Source: Acidobacteriota bacterium (lineage in GTDB: Bacteria; Acidobacteriota; Terriglobia; UBA7540). Taken from it: a DNA stretch of 8,833 bases. Shown piece by piece: positions 1-5,885 of the stretch; within the stretch, counting starts at the first letter, position 1, and the number at the start of each line of letters is the position of its first letter. The position numbers were made by a program, and so were the translations under genes. The notes under the pieces were generated by a model that searched no databases, had not been told where the DNA came from, and saw only the letters and a program-made list of their open reading frames with translations. The DNA is taken from positions 3,395 to 12,227 of the forward strand of contig PLWR01000327.1 of assembly GCA_003165615.1 (NCBI GenBank), read 5' to 3'.

Positions 1-473
1 AAGTAAGTGAACTGGGTAATCTCCAAGCCGTCGAGCATGACCTGCCAGCCGATTCCCCAGGCGCCCAGGGTGGGAGATTCCCAGTTGTCTTCCTCAAAGC
101 GGATGTCGTGGAGGCGAATGTCGATGCCGATGGCCCCCAGGCTTTCGAGGTAGATGTCCTGGATATTCCCGGGCGGGGGCTTCAGGATCACCTGCATCTG
201 GGTGTGCTTGAGCAGCCGGTTGGGATTCTCACCGTAGCGGCCGTCGGCTGGGCGGCGGGAGGGCTGCGGGTATGCCACGCGCCAGGGCTGCGGCCCCAGG
301 ACGCGCAGAAAGGTCTCCGGACACATGGTGCCCGCCCCCACTTCCACGTCGTAGGGCAAGGCAATCACGCACCCCTGCTCCGCCCAAAAGCTGCTGAGGC
401 AGAAGAGCATGTCTTGAAAGGACAGGGGAGCGGCCTCCCTTGCCGATTTTTTTTTAGCTTTGGTCAATGGCAC
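1..473 (-). CDS. glyQ: Glycyl-tRNA synthetase alpha subunit, 5' part only (runs off the left edge)
   Basis: Class II glycyl-tRNA synthetase alpha chain of the bacterial alpha2-beta2 type, which activates glycine and charges tRNA-Gly in the cytoplasm. Only the first 157 codons lie in the window, roughly half of a typical chain. Recognisable GlyQ blocks are SFQDMLF near the N-terminus, [53 protein letters not shown] and the edge-truncated ITQFTY. I chose the GTG at 473-471 because an in-frame TAA lies four codons upstream and AAAGGA sits 8 bases before it. The first ATG (410-408) would begin inside the conserved SFQ block. The chosen start adds a short Lys-rich lead ([17 protein letters not shown]) encoded partly by nine A's in a row. 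A CTG at 425-423 preceded by AAGGGAGG is an alternative start. The gene lies downstream of recO, as in the conserved era-recO-glyQ-glyS order of many bacteria; glyS would be expected beyond the left edge. Confidence 0.93.
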   Translation of the reverse strand, partial: MPLTKAKKKSAREAAPLSFQDMLFCLSSFWAEQGCVIALPYDVEVGAGTMCPETFLRVLGPQPWRVAYPQPSRRPADGRYGENPNRLLKHTQMQVILKPPPGNIQDIYLESLGAIGIDIRLHDIRFEEDNWESPTLGAWGIGWQVMLDGLEITQFTY

Positions 474-478
474 TGGAA

Positions 479-621
479 TTGTCCTTTATCCGTTGTCAGT
501 TGTCCGTGGTCCGTTGCCTATCCCCCATTCCAGAGATTGAGTGAAATGGGGTCCCTCTGGGGGAGCAGAGGAGTTACAGGGCAGTTGCACTGGCCACGGA
601 CAACGGACCACGGACAGCCTT
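479..621. repeat. Heptamer-array inverted repeat between recO and glyQ
   Basis: The left half reads as degenerate tandem heptamers from 479 to 520 (TTGTCCT, TTATCCG, TTGTCAG, TTGTCCG, TGGTCCG, TTGCCTA). The right half, 594-614, has the complementary type (CCACGGA, CAACGGA, CCACGGA), followed by CAGCCTT. The arms 501-516 and 601-616 are perfectly complementary over 16 bp with an 84-base loop. The loop holds two smaller hairpins: CCCCATT/AATGGGG (523-529/545-551) and CCTCTG/CAGAGG (554-559/566-571). The element fills the whole spacer, stopping one base before the recO stop codon and overlapping the glyQ ribosome binding site. It has no T-run typical of a terminator on the transcribed strand. 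Confidence 0.8.
482..487 (-). promoter_or_regulatory. Ribosome binding site supporting the GTG start of glyQ
   Basis: AAAGGA on the minus strand lies 8 bases upstream of the GTG at 473-471. It supports this start over the internal ATG at 410-408, which has no purine-rich sequence at a useful distance. It falls inside the left heptamer array (479-520), so folding of that repeat could mask it; that last point is inference. Confidence 0.5.
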
Positions 622-1365
622 TCAGACTTCTTCTTCCATCATCTGCCTTGTCACCAGCTTCCGCTCCGTGTGGCTCTCGATGACCTCTTCGAAGAAGTGG
701 CGCGCCTCTCGGCAGCCTGGGGGAGCCTTTTCCTGCGCCAGCCACTTTTCCAGAGGCACGTGGCAGGCGGTTTTGACCATAGCCAGGATGGCAGCCGAGA
801 CCCGCTGGCCGCCCGGGTGCCTGCAATCGCGGCAGAGCAGCGATTCTGAGCCACGGGCGTAGTAGCCACCCTCTTCCCCGAAGGCGCGGCCACAGGAGGC
901 GCAATTCTCAAAATCCGGCAGAAAGCCGCCCAGCCGCACCATCCAGTAGTCGAAATAGAGCAGGGGGCGATTGACTTCCCCGGAAGTCTTGAGCGCCCGC
1001 AAGACGGCCAGCAGCAGGCGGAAAGTGCGCTCATTCACCTCGCGTTCGGGCAGCAGCCGCTCCCCCACCTCAGCGAGGTATTGCGCCGCCAACTGCACGC
1101 GGTAGTCCGCCTGCATGTTGAAGAACGACTCCATGAGCTCGACGGAATTCAGGTGCAGCAGGTCGCGGTTTTCGCGCTCGAAGATCTGAATCCGCACATA
1201 GCTCAGGGGTTCAAGCGTGCCGCCATAGCGGCTCTTGGGGCGCAGGGCGCCGCGGGCCACAGCCCGCAAGCGGCCCAGTTGCCGCGTAAAAAGCGAAGCA
1301 ATCTTGTCAGCTTCACCCAGGCGGTAAGTACGAAGAACGATGGCTTCCGTTTCGCGCAGAGGCAT
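622..1365 (-). CDS. recO: DNA repair protein RecO
   Basis: RecO mediator of the RecFOR pathway. It binds single-stranded DNA and SSB and, with RecR, loads RecA at gaps during recombinational repair. The 247-residue length matches the family (about 240-250). The N-terminus has the RecO OB-fold signature (ETEAIVLRTYRLGEADKI, then FTRQLGRLRAVARGA and KSRYGGTLEPLS). A helical C-terminal half follows, containing a zinc-finger-like pair CASC...CRDC around residues 156-181, as in several non-enterobacterial RecO proteins. The ATG at 1365-1363 places MPLRETEAIVLRTYRLGE at the expected N-terminus. The frame stays open upstream to 1590, but that extension is low-complexity and not RecO-like. No good Shine-Dalgarno sequence precedes the ATG; a GTG 15 codons upstream is an alternative. 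It is probably co-transcribed with glyQ, which starts 148 bases downstream. Confidence 0.95.
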   Translation of the reverse strand: MPLRETEAIVLRTYRLGEADKIASLFTRQLGRLRAVARGALRPKSRYGGTLEPLSYVRIQIFERENRDLLHLNSVELMESFFNMQADYRVQLAAQYLAEVGERLLPEREVNERTFRLLLAVLRALKTSGEVNRPLLYFDYWMVRLGGFLPDFENCASCGRAFGEEGGYYARGSESLLCRDCRHPGGQRVSAAILAMVKTACHVPLEKWLAQEKAPPGCREARHFFEEVIESHTERKLVTRQMMEEEV

Positions 1366-1472
1366 TCGATGGCCAATGTCGACGCGCCGACAAAGAAAAA
1401 AGGTTAGCACACGCGGCCGCCGGCGGGAAGAAAAAAAGCAGCCCCTGCTTCCTTCACCGCCGGGGCGCGAAA

Positions 1473-1517
1473 GCGCTGAGGTCCGAATACCCAAAACCTT
1501 TCTCTGCTCCTCAGCGC
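1473..1517. repeat. Small inverted repeat upstream of recO
   Basis: GCGCTGAGG (1473-1481) and CCTCAGCGC (1509-1517) are perfect 9-bp complements separated by 27 bases. The right arm lies in a run that can be read as degenerate octamers from 1501 (TCTCTGCT, CCTCAGCG, CCCCTGCG). It may be a weaker member of the same class of repeat-built hairpins found between other genes in the window. It would lie in the untranslated leader if recO is transcribed from further right. Confidence 0.5.
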
Positions 1518-1605
1518 CCCTGCGGTGCAGGGTGGGAGGGATTTTTCGGGCGGTGTCGCCAGGAACCCTCCATCTCGCTTCCGGTACCAAGGAGTAGCAG
1601 ATCCA

Positions 1606-1790
1606 TTGATAATGTCCTAAGCAATATCCTCAGTATAGAAAAACCATTGGCGTGTATTTTCAATGATTTATAAACCAAAAAAATCTAAAACCTTAAGACC
1701 TGTGGAAATCTTTGGGGATTTTGTGGATAACATATTATGTTAACTAGAATGCCCCAGCTATAAACATTATCAGACGTGGCTGTGCATAAG
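1606..1790. promoter_or_regulatory. AT-rich segment with DnaA-box matches (possible replication origin or DnaA-controlled site)
   Basis: TGTGGATAA at 1722-1730 is the exact reverse complement of the DnaA box TTATCCACA. TGTGCATAA at 1782-1790 matches the relaxed box TTATNCACA. TGTGGAAAT at 1701-1709 matches 7 of 9 positions. All three have the same orientation. An AT-rich stretch (about 1606-1700), unusual for this GC-rich window, lies immediately to the left and could serve as an unwinding element. Genes diverge from the region on both sides. Against an origin are the small number of boxes and the absence of dnaA, dnaN or mnmG nearby. The matches themselves are clear; the function is inference. 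Confidence 0.4.
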
Positions 1791-1923
1791 CCGACTTTTC
1801 AGCACTCCACACCTTCCGCGTCCAGAAATTGCCCGCTATCCCGAATGTCGTCGCGTCGACTTTCCCCTTATGAACGGTCAGGCCGTTTTGGATCTGTTTT
1901 AATCTTTTTTGGGTTGTCTGTTT

Positions 1924-1952
1924 TTGATTGGCCGCACAGCTTAAAGTATGCT
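1924..1952 (+). promoter_or_regulatory. Sigma-70-type promoter for the 501-residue protein gene
   Basis: A -35-like TTGATT (1924-1929) and a -10-like TATGCT (1947-1952) are separated by exactly 17 bases. Each matches its consensus at four of six positions. Transcription would begin near 1959, giving a leader of about 70 bases before the ATG at 2032. That ATG has a strong ribosome binding site. Confidence 0.5.
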
Positions 1953-2020
1953 ACCCTCTGCGCCAAATCCGCGGCTACGGTTGCAGACGGTGTTTGGTCA
2001 AGATGGTGCAAACTGCCAAA

Positions 2021-2026
2021 AAGGAG
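2021..2026 (+). promoter_or_regulatory. Strong ribosome binding site fixing the start at 2032
   Basis: AAGGAG, within a longer purine run, is 5 bases upstream of the ATG at 2032. The same frame is open from an ATG at 1948, but that codon overlaps the -10 element and has no ribosome binding site, so 2032 is the better start. Confidence 0.75.
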
Positions 2027-2031
2027 ACGTC

Positions 2032-3537
2032 ATGACCACCCAAGAAATGAAGCAAGCCATCACCATCAGTTACGACGAATGGATGAAGCACACGGCCCTG
2101 GGGCCGTTTTCCCGGCGGAGCGAGACGATGCGTGGGATCGATCAGGCCTTGCAGCGGTTCCACCAGAATCCGTCCGATAAATCGTTCGTCGAACTGAGGA
2201 GGATTTTTACCGACTGGACTACTCGCATGAAGGAGGACATTGCATCTCGCAACAAGATTTCCAGCGGGTACCCGAAGGGTATTATCACCGAGTTACAAGA
2301 TCAGATCGCGCGGGTGGACGCCTCCCTCACCCGCGAACTGATGGCAGACCCCAAGAAGTGGGAGGCAATCCAGGCGTTTAGGAAAGCCGAGGGGGAAGCC
2401 CTGAAGAACATCTTTCAGAACCGGTCCCTGGAATTTAAGGACAAGATGTGGAAGCCCAACCTCGTCGCGAGCGTGAACACATGCATGTTGCCTGCCGCGT
2501 TTGGCGGGCTGGCGGCCAAGAAACTGGCAACTGGGGTCGACCTCCACACGGGTGAGGTCTCTGCTGCCGTGAAGAATCTCCTCGGTAACCAGAGTCCCTC
2601 TGCCCTGTTTAAACACCTGGGCGCCGGTTTTCTTGACAAGTTCGTGCACGCGTCGGGAAACATCGTCAGCGCGGCGTTCGCCCCAGGCCTGTTCCTCGCC
2701 GGCATCCTCTCGGCGGCATCACAAATCAATGACCGTTTGAAGATGAACCGCGAGCGGTTGATGTTCAGCCCCGGCCAGGCGGACGCGGCGCTGAACTGCA
2801 TCATCCGCCTGATCGACCGCGACCTGGTTGTGACCGGCATCAGCCTGGGTGAGAAAGTTGCTCAAATGGTCGCCGGTGGCTTCGGGGCAGTACCTATTTC
2901 GGGCGCCGTTAACGCGGTCGTGGACTTTATGGTGAATTTGCGCCTCTACGCCACCATGGCCCAGGAGATGGAGGACGGAAATATGCTGCTGCGTTCAGGC
3001 CGCCACAACCTCGACCTGTTCAATGCATCACCCCTGCTCGGCTGCTATTTCATCGTCATGGCCGACGTCGGTGTCTGGCTTAACTATGACGTGGGGGATT
3101 GGGGCGTAGAGGGCTTTATGGACACCATGGCGGAGATGTACGAGCGGGCTCTCCCGGTGAGGGAGAAGGCGCGGAAACTCATCCGGATGTCCAAGTACGC
3201 CGTATCGGGGACCGAGTATCTGGGATGGGAACCCAATTGGGCGAACCAGAAGGGCGAGTACTTGATGAGACTCATCAACACACGCCCCGACCAGCTCGGG
3301 GGCGCCGACTGGATCGCCAAAAATCTGCAAGTATTTAAACCACGCCCCAGAGACAGCGATGAATTTGGGATTGAAATGGCGACTTTCGCCACACATTCGA
3401 GCTACGTGAAGCCGCCGCGGCTGGGAATCCACGGGTCACAGATTCCACGGCCGCCTGCCTTGCAACGACCAGGCGGCGCGGGGATGATTGAAACCCCCTT
3501 GGGGACTTTCCCCCAACGACCATCCAAACCCAAGTGA
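2032..3537 (+). CDS. Unrecognised 501-residue protein with Gly/Ala-rich hydrophobic segments
   Basis: I do not recognise a named family. The first 130 residues are charged and helical, with a Trp/Arg-rich pattern (YDEWMKH at 14-20, FTDWTTRMKEDIASRNK at 59-75, GIITELQDQI at 83-92). This vaguely recalls N-terminal helical modules of some large bacterial secreted or effector-like proteins, a low-certainty impression. The centre has hydrophobic, small-residue-rich stretches around 211-229, 276-303 and 334-350 that could insert into or associate with a membrane. No signal peptide is visible. Residues 360-440 are again charged and helical, and the tail from about 461 is Pro-rich (PPRLG, PRPPALQRPGG, PQRPSKPK). 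It has its own promoter and a strong ribosome binding site. The Ser/Thr kinase gene begins 119 bases downstream on the same strand, so a functional link is possible but unproven. Base composition resembles the neighbours. Confidence 0.8.
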   Translation: MTTQEMKQAITISYDEWMKHTALGPFSRRSETMRGIDQALQRFHQNPSDKSFVELRRIFTDWTTRMKEDIASRNKISSGYPKGIITELQDQIARVDASLTRELMADPKKWEAIQAFRKAEGEALKNIFQNRSLEFKDKMWKPNLVASVNTCMLPAAFGGLAAKKLATGVDLHTGEVSAAVKNLLGNQSPSALFKHLGAGFLDKFVHASGNIVSAAFAPGLFLAGILSAASQINDRLKMNRERLMFSPGQADAALNCIIRLIDRDLVVTGISLGEKVAQMVAGGFGAVPISGAVNAVVDFMVNLRLYATMAQEMEDGNMLLRSGRHNLDLFNASPLLGCYFIVMADVGVWLNYDVGDWGVEGFMDTMAEMYERALPVREKARKLIRMSKYAVSGTEYLGWEPNWANQKGEYLMRLINTRPDQLGGADWIAKNLQVFKPRPRDSDEFGIEMATFATHSSYVKPPRLGIHGSQIPRPPALQRPGGAGMIETPLGTFPQRPSKPK

Positions 3538-3588
3538 GGGAGCCGCGCCGGGCAAGCCACGAGCAGGAGACGGAGCGGAAATCTGCTT

Positions 3589-3594
3589 TATAAT
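3589..3594 (+). promoter_or_regulatory. Candidate -10 element for the kinase gene
   Basis: A perfect TATAAT stands out in a GC-rich spacer, 62 bases upstream of the kinase ATG. No good -35 hexamer lies 16-18 bases further up, so activity may be weak or need an activator. The spacer 3538-3656 shows no obvious terminator for the preceding gene. Confidence 0.35.
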
Positions 3595-3656
3595 CACTCC
3601 CTGGGAACTGGCCACACAGGGACTGCCAACGGACAAAGGGAGGCGGAAGCACCACG

Positions 3657-4559
3657 ATGCCTGAGCAAATTTCCAGCTATCGACTGGAAGCGGAGATCGC
3701 GCGGGGCGGCATGGGAATTGTTTACCGTGGCGTGCACATGGTATTCGAGGAAGTCGTCGCCATTAAAGCCATCTATCCCGAGCTGATGCTCAGTCAGGAC
3801 CTCCGCCATCGGTTTCTGAATGAAGCCCGCATTCAGCGCCGATTGCAGCACCCCAACATCGTCCAAATCCGCGAATTCCTGACCGAGCAGGACAGGTTCT
3901 ACATCGTCATGGAACTCATCCAGGGGGAAACGCTGGCTGAGCACCTTCGGCAACTGGGTCGGCCGATGACCGTGCGTGAGGCCGCCGGCATCTTTCGCCA
4001 GACACTCGAAGGCCTGGGATTTGCGCACGCGCAGGGGGTGATTCATCGTGACATCAAGCCCTCGAACATCATGCTGACGCGCGACGGTGTGGCCAAGCTC
4101 ACTGACTTTGGCATCGCGCGTGGGGTAGATACGGCCAAGCTGACCCGCACCGGGTTGGCGCTCGGCACTGCCGCGTATATGTCGCCGGAGCAGATCCAAG
4201 GAGCGAAGATCGACCACCGGGCAGACATCTATTCGCTGGGAATTACCCTCTACGAAATGCTGACGGGCCGCGTGCCCTTTGGACGCCCGAAAGATTCGGA
4301 CAGCGATTTTCCCATTCTCACCGCGCACACCACTCAGCCACCTCCACCGCCGCGGCAATTCGCACCCAACATACCCGTACCCATTGAAGCCGCCATCCTG
4401 CAAGGCGCTGGCCAAGCAGCCGGAAGGGCGATTTCAAACTTGCCGGGAGTTCCAGGCGGCGCTGGGTTTAGAGTCCGGACCGACTCCCGATGTAATGTAT
4501 GCGCTGCGAGCGAAGCCGATAGGGCCGGTCCAACCTCTGCCTGGCCTGCCCGCCGATAG
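3657..4559 (+). CDS. PknB-type Ser/Thr protein kinase, N-terminal part of a frameshifted gene
   Basis: Hanks-type kinase domain that would transfer phosphate from ATP to Ser/Thr of cytoplasmic targets. Motifs in order: glycine-rich loop ARGGMGIVY (15-23), ATP-binding Lys37 in VAIKAI, Glu56 of helix C, catalytic HRDIKPSN (130-137) with Asp132, DFG at 150-152, an activation segment rich in Thr, MSPEQ at 175-179 in place of APE, and DIYSLGITLYEMLTG (190-204). The domain is intact up to Ile247-Leu248. From codon 249 (4401) this frame loses homology and ends with about 52 non-kinase residues. The expected end of the kinase fold (KALAKQPEGRFQTCREFQAAL) continues in the next frame from 4402. The start at 3657 is preceded by AAAGGGAGG at 13 bases and GGAAG at 7. 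As written, the product would lack the final C-lobe helices, the membrane anchor and the sensor propeller, so it may be unstable. Confidence 0.85.
   Translation: MPEQISSYRLEAEIARGGMGIVYRGVHMVFEEVVAIKAIYPELMLSQDLRHRFLNEARIQRRLQHPNIVQIREFLTEQDRFYIVMELIQGETLAEHLRQLGRPMTVREAAGIFRQTLEGLGFAHAQGVIHRDIKPSNIMLTRDGVAKLTDFGIARGVDTAKLTRTGLALGTAAYMSPEQIQGAKIDHRADIYSLGITLYEMLTGRVPFGRPKDSDSDFPILTAHTTQPPPPPRQFAPNIPVPIEAAILQGAGQAAGRAISNLPGVPGGAGFRVRTDSRCNVCAASEADRAGPTSAWPARR
4399..4404 (+). other. Frameshift site joining the kinase and WD40 frames
   Basis: Reading frame 3657 is kinase-like through ATC CTG (to 4400). Skipping one base, the C at 4401, makes the next codons AAG GCG CTG GCC AAG (KALAK), exactly the block expected after EAAIL in PknB-type kinases. 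A single-base difference therefore restores one continuous 664-residue protein from 3657 to 5652. There is no homopolymer at the site, and it does not resemble the known prfB-type +1 recoding signal. Confidence 0.8.
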
Positions 4560-5652
4560 GGTGGAGACCGATCCAGCCACTCCCAAGCCCCGCTCACCTT
4601 CCCCGCCGCGGCCCGCTTCCCGGCCCCCCGAACTGCAACCGCGCATGGCGAAGCTGGCCAGGAGGGAGGAGCCGCGGAGAGTTTGGCCATGGGTCGTTGC
4701 CGTAGCGTTGCTCGTATTGGCATTAGCGGGAGGCGTGGGGTGGTGGTTCCAGGCAAAGCAGGGAGATTACGGGCTGATGCACACTTTGACCGGCCACCAG
4801 GGTGACGTAACGTCGGTCGCTTTCAGCCCCGACTTACAACTGCTCGCGTCGGGCAGCGTGGACCGAACCATTAAACTATGGGACGTGCCAACCTGGCAAC
4901 TGAAGCGGACCCTGACCGGGCACGAGAACTATGTGGAGTCCGTTGACTTCAGCCCGGATGGGCATCTACTGGCATCGGGGAGTGCCGATAGCACTATAAA
5001 GATCTGGGAGGTTGCAACCGGAAATCTAAAGCAGACCTTGAAGTGGAATGGCAACTCCGTTCTCTCGGTCGCCTTCGGTACCGAGGCGCATCTGTTGGCC
5101 TCGGGAAGCTGGGACAAGACCATTGGGATTTGGGACGTTGCCAGCGGGACGCTCCAGCAAACCTTGACGGGACACCAAGGCCCGGTGAACTCGGTGGTCT
5201 TCAGTCCGGATGGCCGCCTTCTAGCCTCGGGGAGCGATGACAAAACCATCAAGCTCTGGGATGTGGCGAGGGGAGAGGTGGTGAAGACCCTGAGCGGGCA
5301 TGAAGACAAGGTAACGTGCGTCGACTTCAACCCGGACGGCCGGCGGCTGGCCTCGGGGAGCGGCGATGCCACGGTCCGCATTTGGGATGTGGCCAGCGGG
5401 AGATTGGAGCAGACTTTGACCGAGCACAAGCTCTACGTTCGATCCGTAGCCTTCAGCCCGGATGGCCGCTCGCTGGCATCGGGAAGCAACGACAATACTA
5501 TTAAGGTCTGGGACCTGGCGAGTGGAAAAGTAAAACAGGAACTGAACGGTCACCTCTACGACGTGGAATCTGTCGCCTTTAGCCGCGACGGGCAGTGGAT
5601 CGCGTCCGGAAGCGGAGATCATACCATCAAGCTCTGGGGGCGGTTCCAATAA
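4402..5652 (+). CDS. C-terminal part of the frameshifted kinase gene: kinase tail, membrane segment and seven-bladed WD40 propeller
   Basis: This frame is open from 4279, but recognisable protein begins at 4402 with the last kinase-domain helices (KALAKQPEGRF). A Pro/Arg-rich linker follows, with one hydrophobic transmembrane segment (WPWVVAVALLVLALAGGVGWW, about 4684-4746). Then come seven consecutive WD40 repeats of 42 residues, each with a GH-like start (blades 3 and 6 deviate), SVAFSPDG-like strand and LASGS.D.TIKLWDV-like end. In the rejoined protein the kinase is cytoplasmic and the propeller lies outside the membrane, probably as a sensing or protein-binding domain. Such kinase-WD40 receptors are known from several large-genome bacterial phyla. 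Possible independent starts are TTG 4279, ATG 4495 and ATG 4645, none with a clear ribosome binding site. An ATG 4645 start would still make a membrane-anchored propeller without the kinase. Confidence 0.85.
   Translation, partial: KALAKQPEGRFQTCREFQAALGLESGPTPDVMYALRAKPIGPVQPLPGLPADRVETDPATPKPRSPSPPRPASRPPELQPRMAKLARREEPRRVWPWVVAVALLVLALAGGVGWWFQAKQGDYGLMHTLTGHQGDVTSVAFSPDLQLLASGSVDRTIKLWDVPTWQLKRTLTGHENYVESVDFSPDGHLLASGSADSTIKIWEVATGNLKQTLKWNGNSVLSVAFGTEAHLLASGSWDKTIGIWDVASGTLQQTLTGHQGPVNSVVFSPDGRLLASGSDDKTIKLWDVARGEVVKTLSGHEDKVTCVDFNPDGRRLASGSGDATVRIWDVASGRLEQTLTEHKLYVRSVAFSPDGRSLASGSNDNTIKVWDLASGKVKQELNGHLYDVESVAFSRDGQWIASGSGDHTIKLWGRFQ
4780..5652 (+). repeat. Seven WD40 repeat units of 126 bases
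   Basis: Units start at 4780, 4906, 5032, 5158, 5284, 5410 and 5536, each exactly 42 codons except the last, which ends at the stop. No unit contains an insertion or deletion. Blade 3 is the most diverged: KWNGNS replaces the usual GH motif, and GTEAH replaces SPDG. This is a protein-level repeat; the DNA copies have diverged, although the LASGS-coding segments remain similar. Confidence 0.9.
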
Positions 5653-5885
5653 AACCCTCCTGCGAAGCCTCGAATTTGGCTGGACCCCTGGTGGTTTCTG
5701 CTGATACCATGAGCGCCTTTGTAATGGAGTCGCGGATCGGTCAAGAATAAAGCGCCAGTGCCCCGTCTCCTGGATTCAAAGGCGGCTCGTCCAATCCCTT
5801 TGGCCAAATCTCTATGGATGAGAACCCTGGAATCAGGTTGCCATGGGCGTTTGCAAATCGAACCGGTCAGGCGAGGAGTAAAAAC
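5653..5885 (+). other. Spacer before the sugar cassette
   Basis: These 233 bases separate the WD40 stop from the isomerase start. I see no clear terminator, no consensus promoter pair and none of the heptamer palindromes found in the spacers inside the sugar cassette. Transcription of the cassette probably starts here, but I cannot place the promoter. The frame of the isomerase is open from 5814, upstream of the AGGAG (5874-5878), and that part is not conserved-looking. Confidence 0.5.

Larger units (their letters stand above)
1366..2031. other. Divergent intergenic region of about 670 bases
   Basis: No convincing gene is present. Short open frames here lack ribosome binding sites and have Arg/Pro/Ser-rich, non-protein-like composition. 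Four parts can be seen: a GC-rich stretch to about 1600 with a small inverted repeat (1473-1517); an AT-rich core (about 1606-1770); DnaA-box matches (1701-1790); and a promoter for the rightward gene (1924-1952). The leftward promoter for recO must also lie here, but I could not locate one with confidence. Confidence 0.7.

Noticed and set aside
108..683. Long plus-strand open frame across the glyQ/recO junction
   Set aside because: It is antisense to conserved glyQ and runs through the heptamer palindrome; its composition is not protein-like and it has no ribosome binding site.
1366..1590. N-terminal extension of RecO by 75 residues
   Set aside because: The frame is open but encodes Arg/Ser/Pro-rich sequence unlike RecO; the conserved N-terminus starts at the ATG at 1365.
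1729..1741. Palindrome AACAT-ATT-ATGTT as an operator
   Set aside because: Arms of only five bases in an AT-rich region are expected by chance; it overlaps the DnaA box and is not repeated.
1948..2031. Earlier start for the 501-residue protein
   Set aside because: This ATG overlaps the -10 element and lacks a ribosome binding site, whereas 2032 has AAGGAG at 5 bases.
3627..3635. CAACGGACA upstream of the kinase as another copy of the recO/glyQ heptamer
   Set aside because: It is a single short match without tandem units or an inverted partner.
4279..4401. TTG at 4279 as a genuine start of a separate WD40 protein
   Set aside because: The stretch 4279-4401 in this frame has no homology and overlaps conserved kinase sequence in the other frame; no Shine-Dalgarno sequence precedes it.
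3594..4415. Antisense open frame of 273 residues over the kinase gene
   Set aside because: It mirrors a kinase domain with all its motifs on the plus strand; long antisense frames are common in GC-rich coding DNA.
5814..5885. Upstream start of the isomerase
   Set aside because: The extra 24 residues precede a clear ribosome binding site and the family's conserved MKRSE start.
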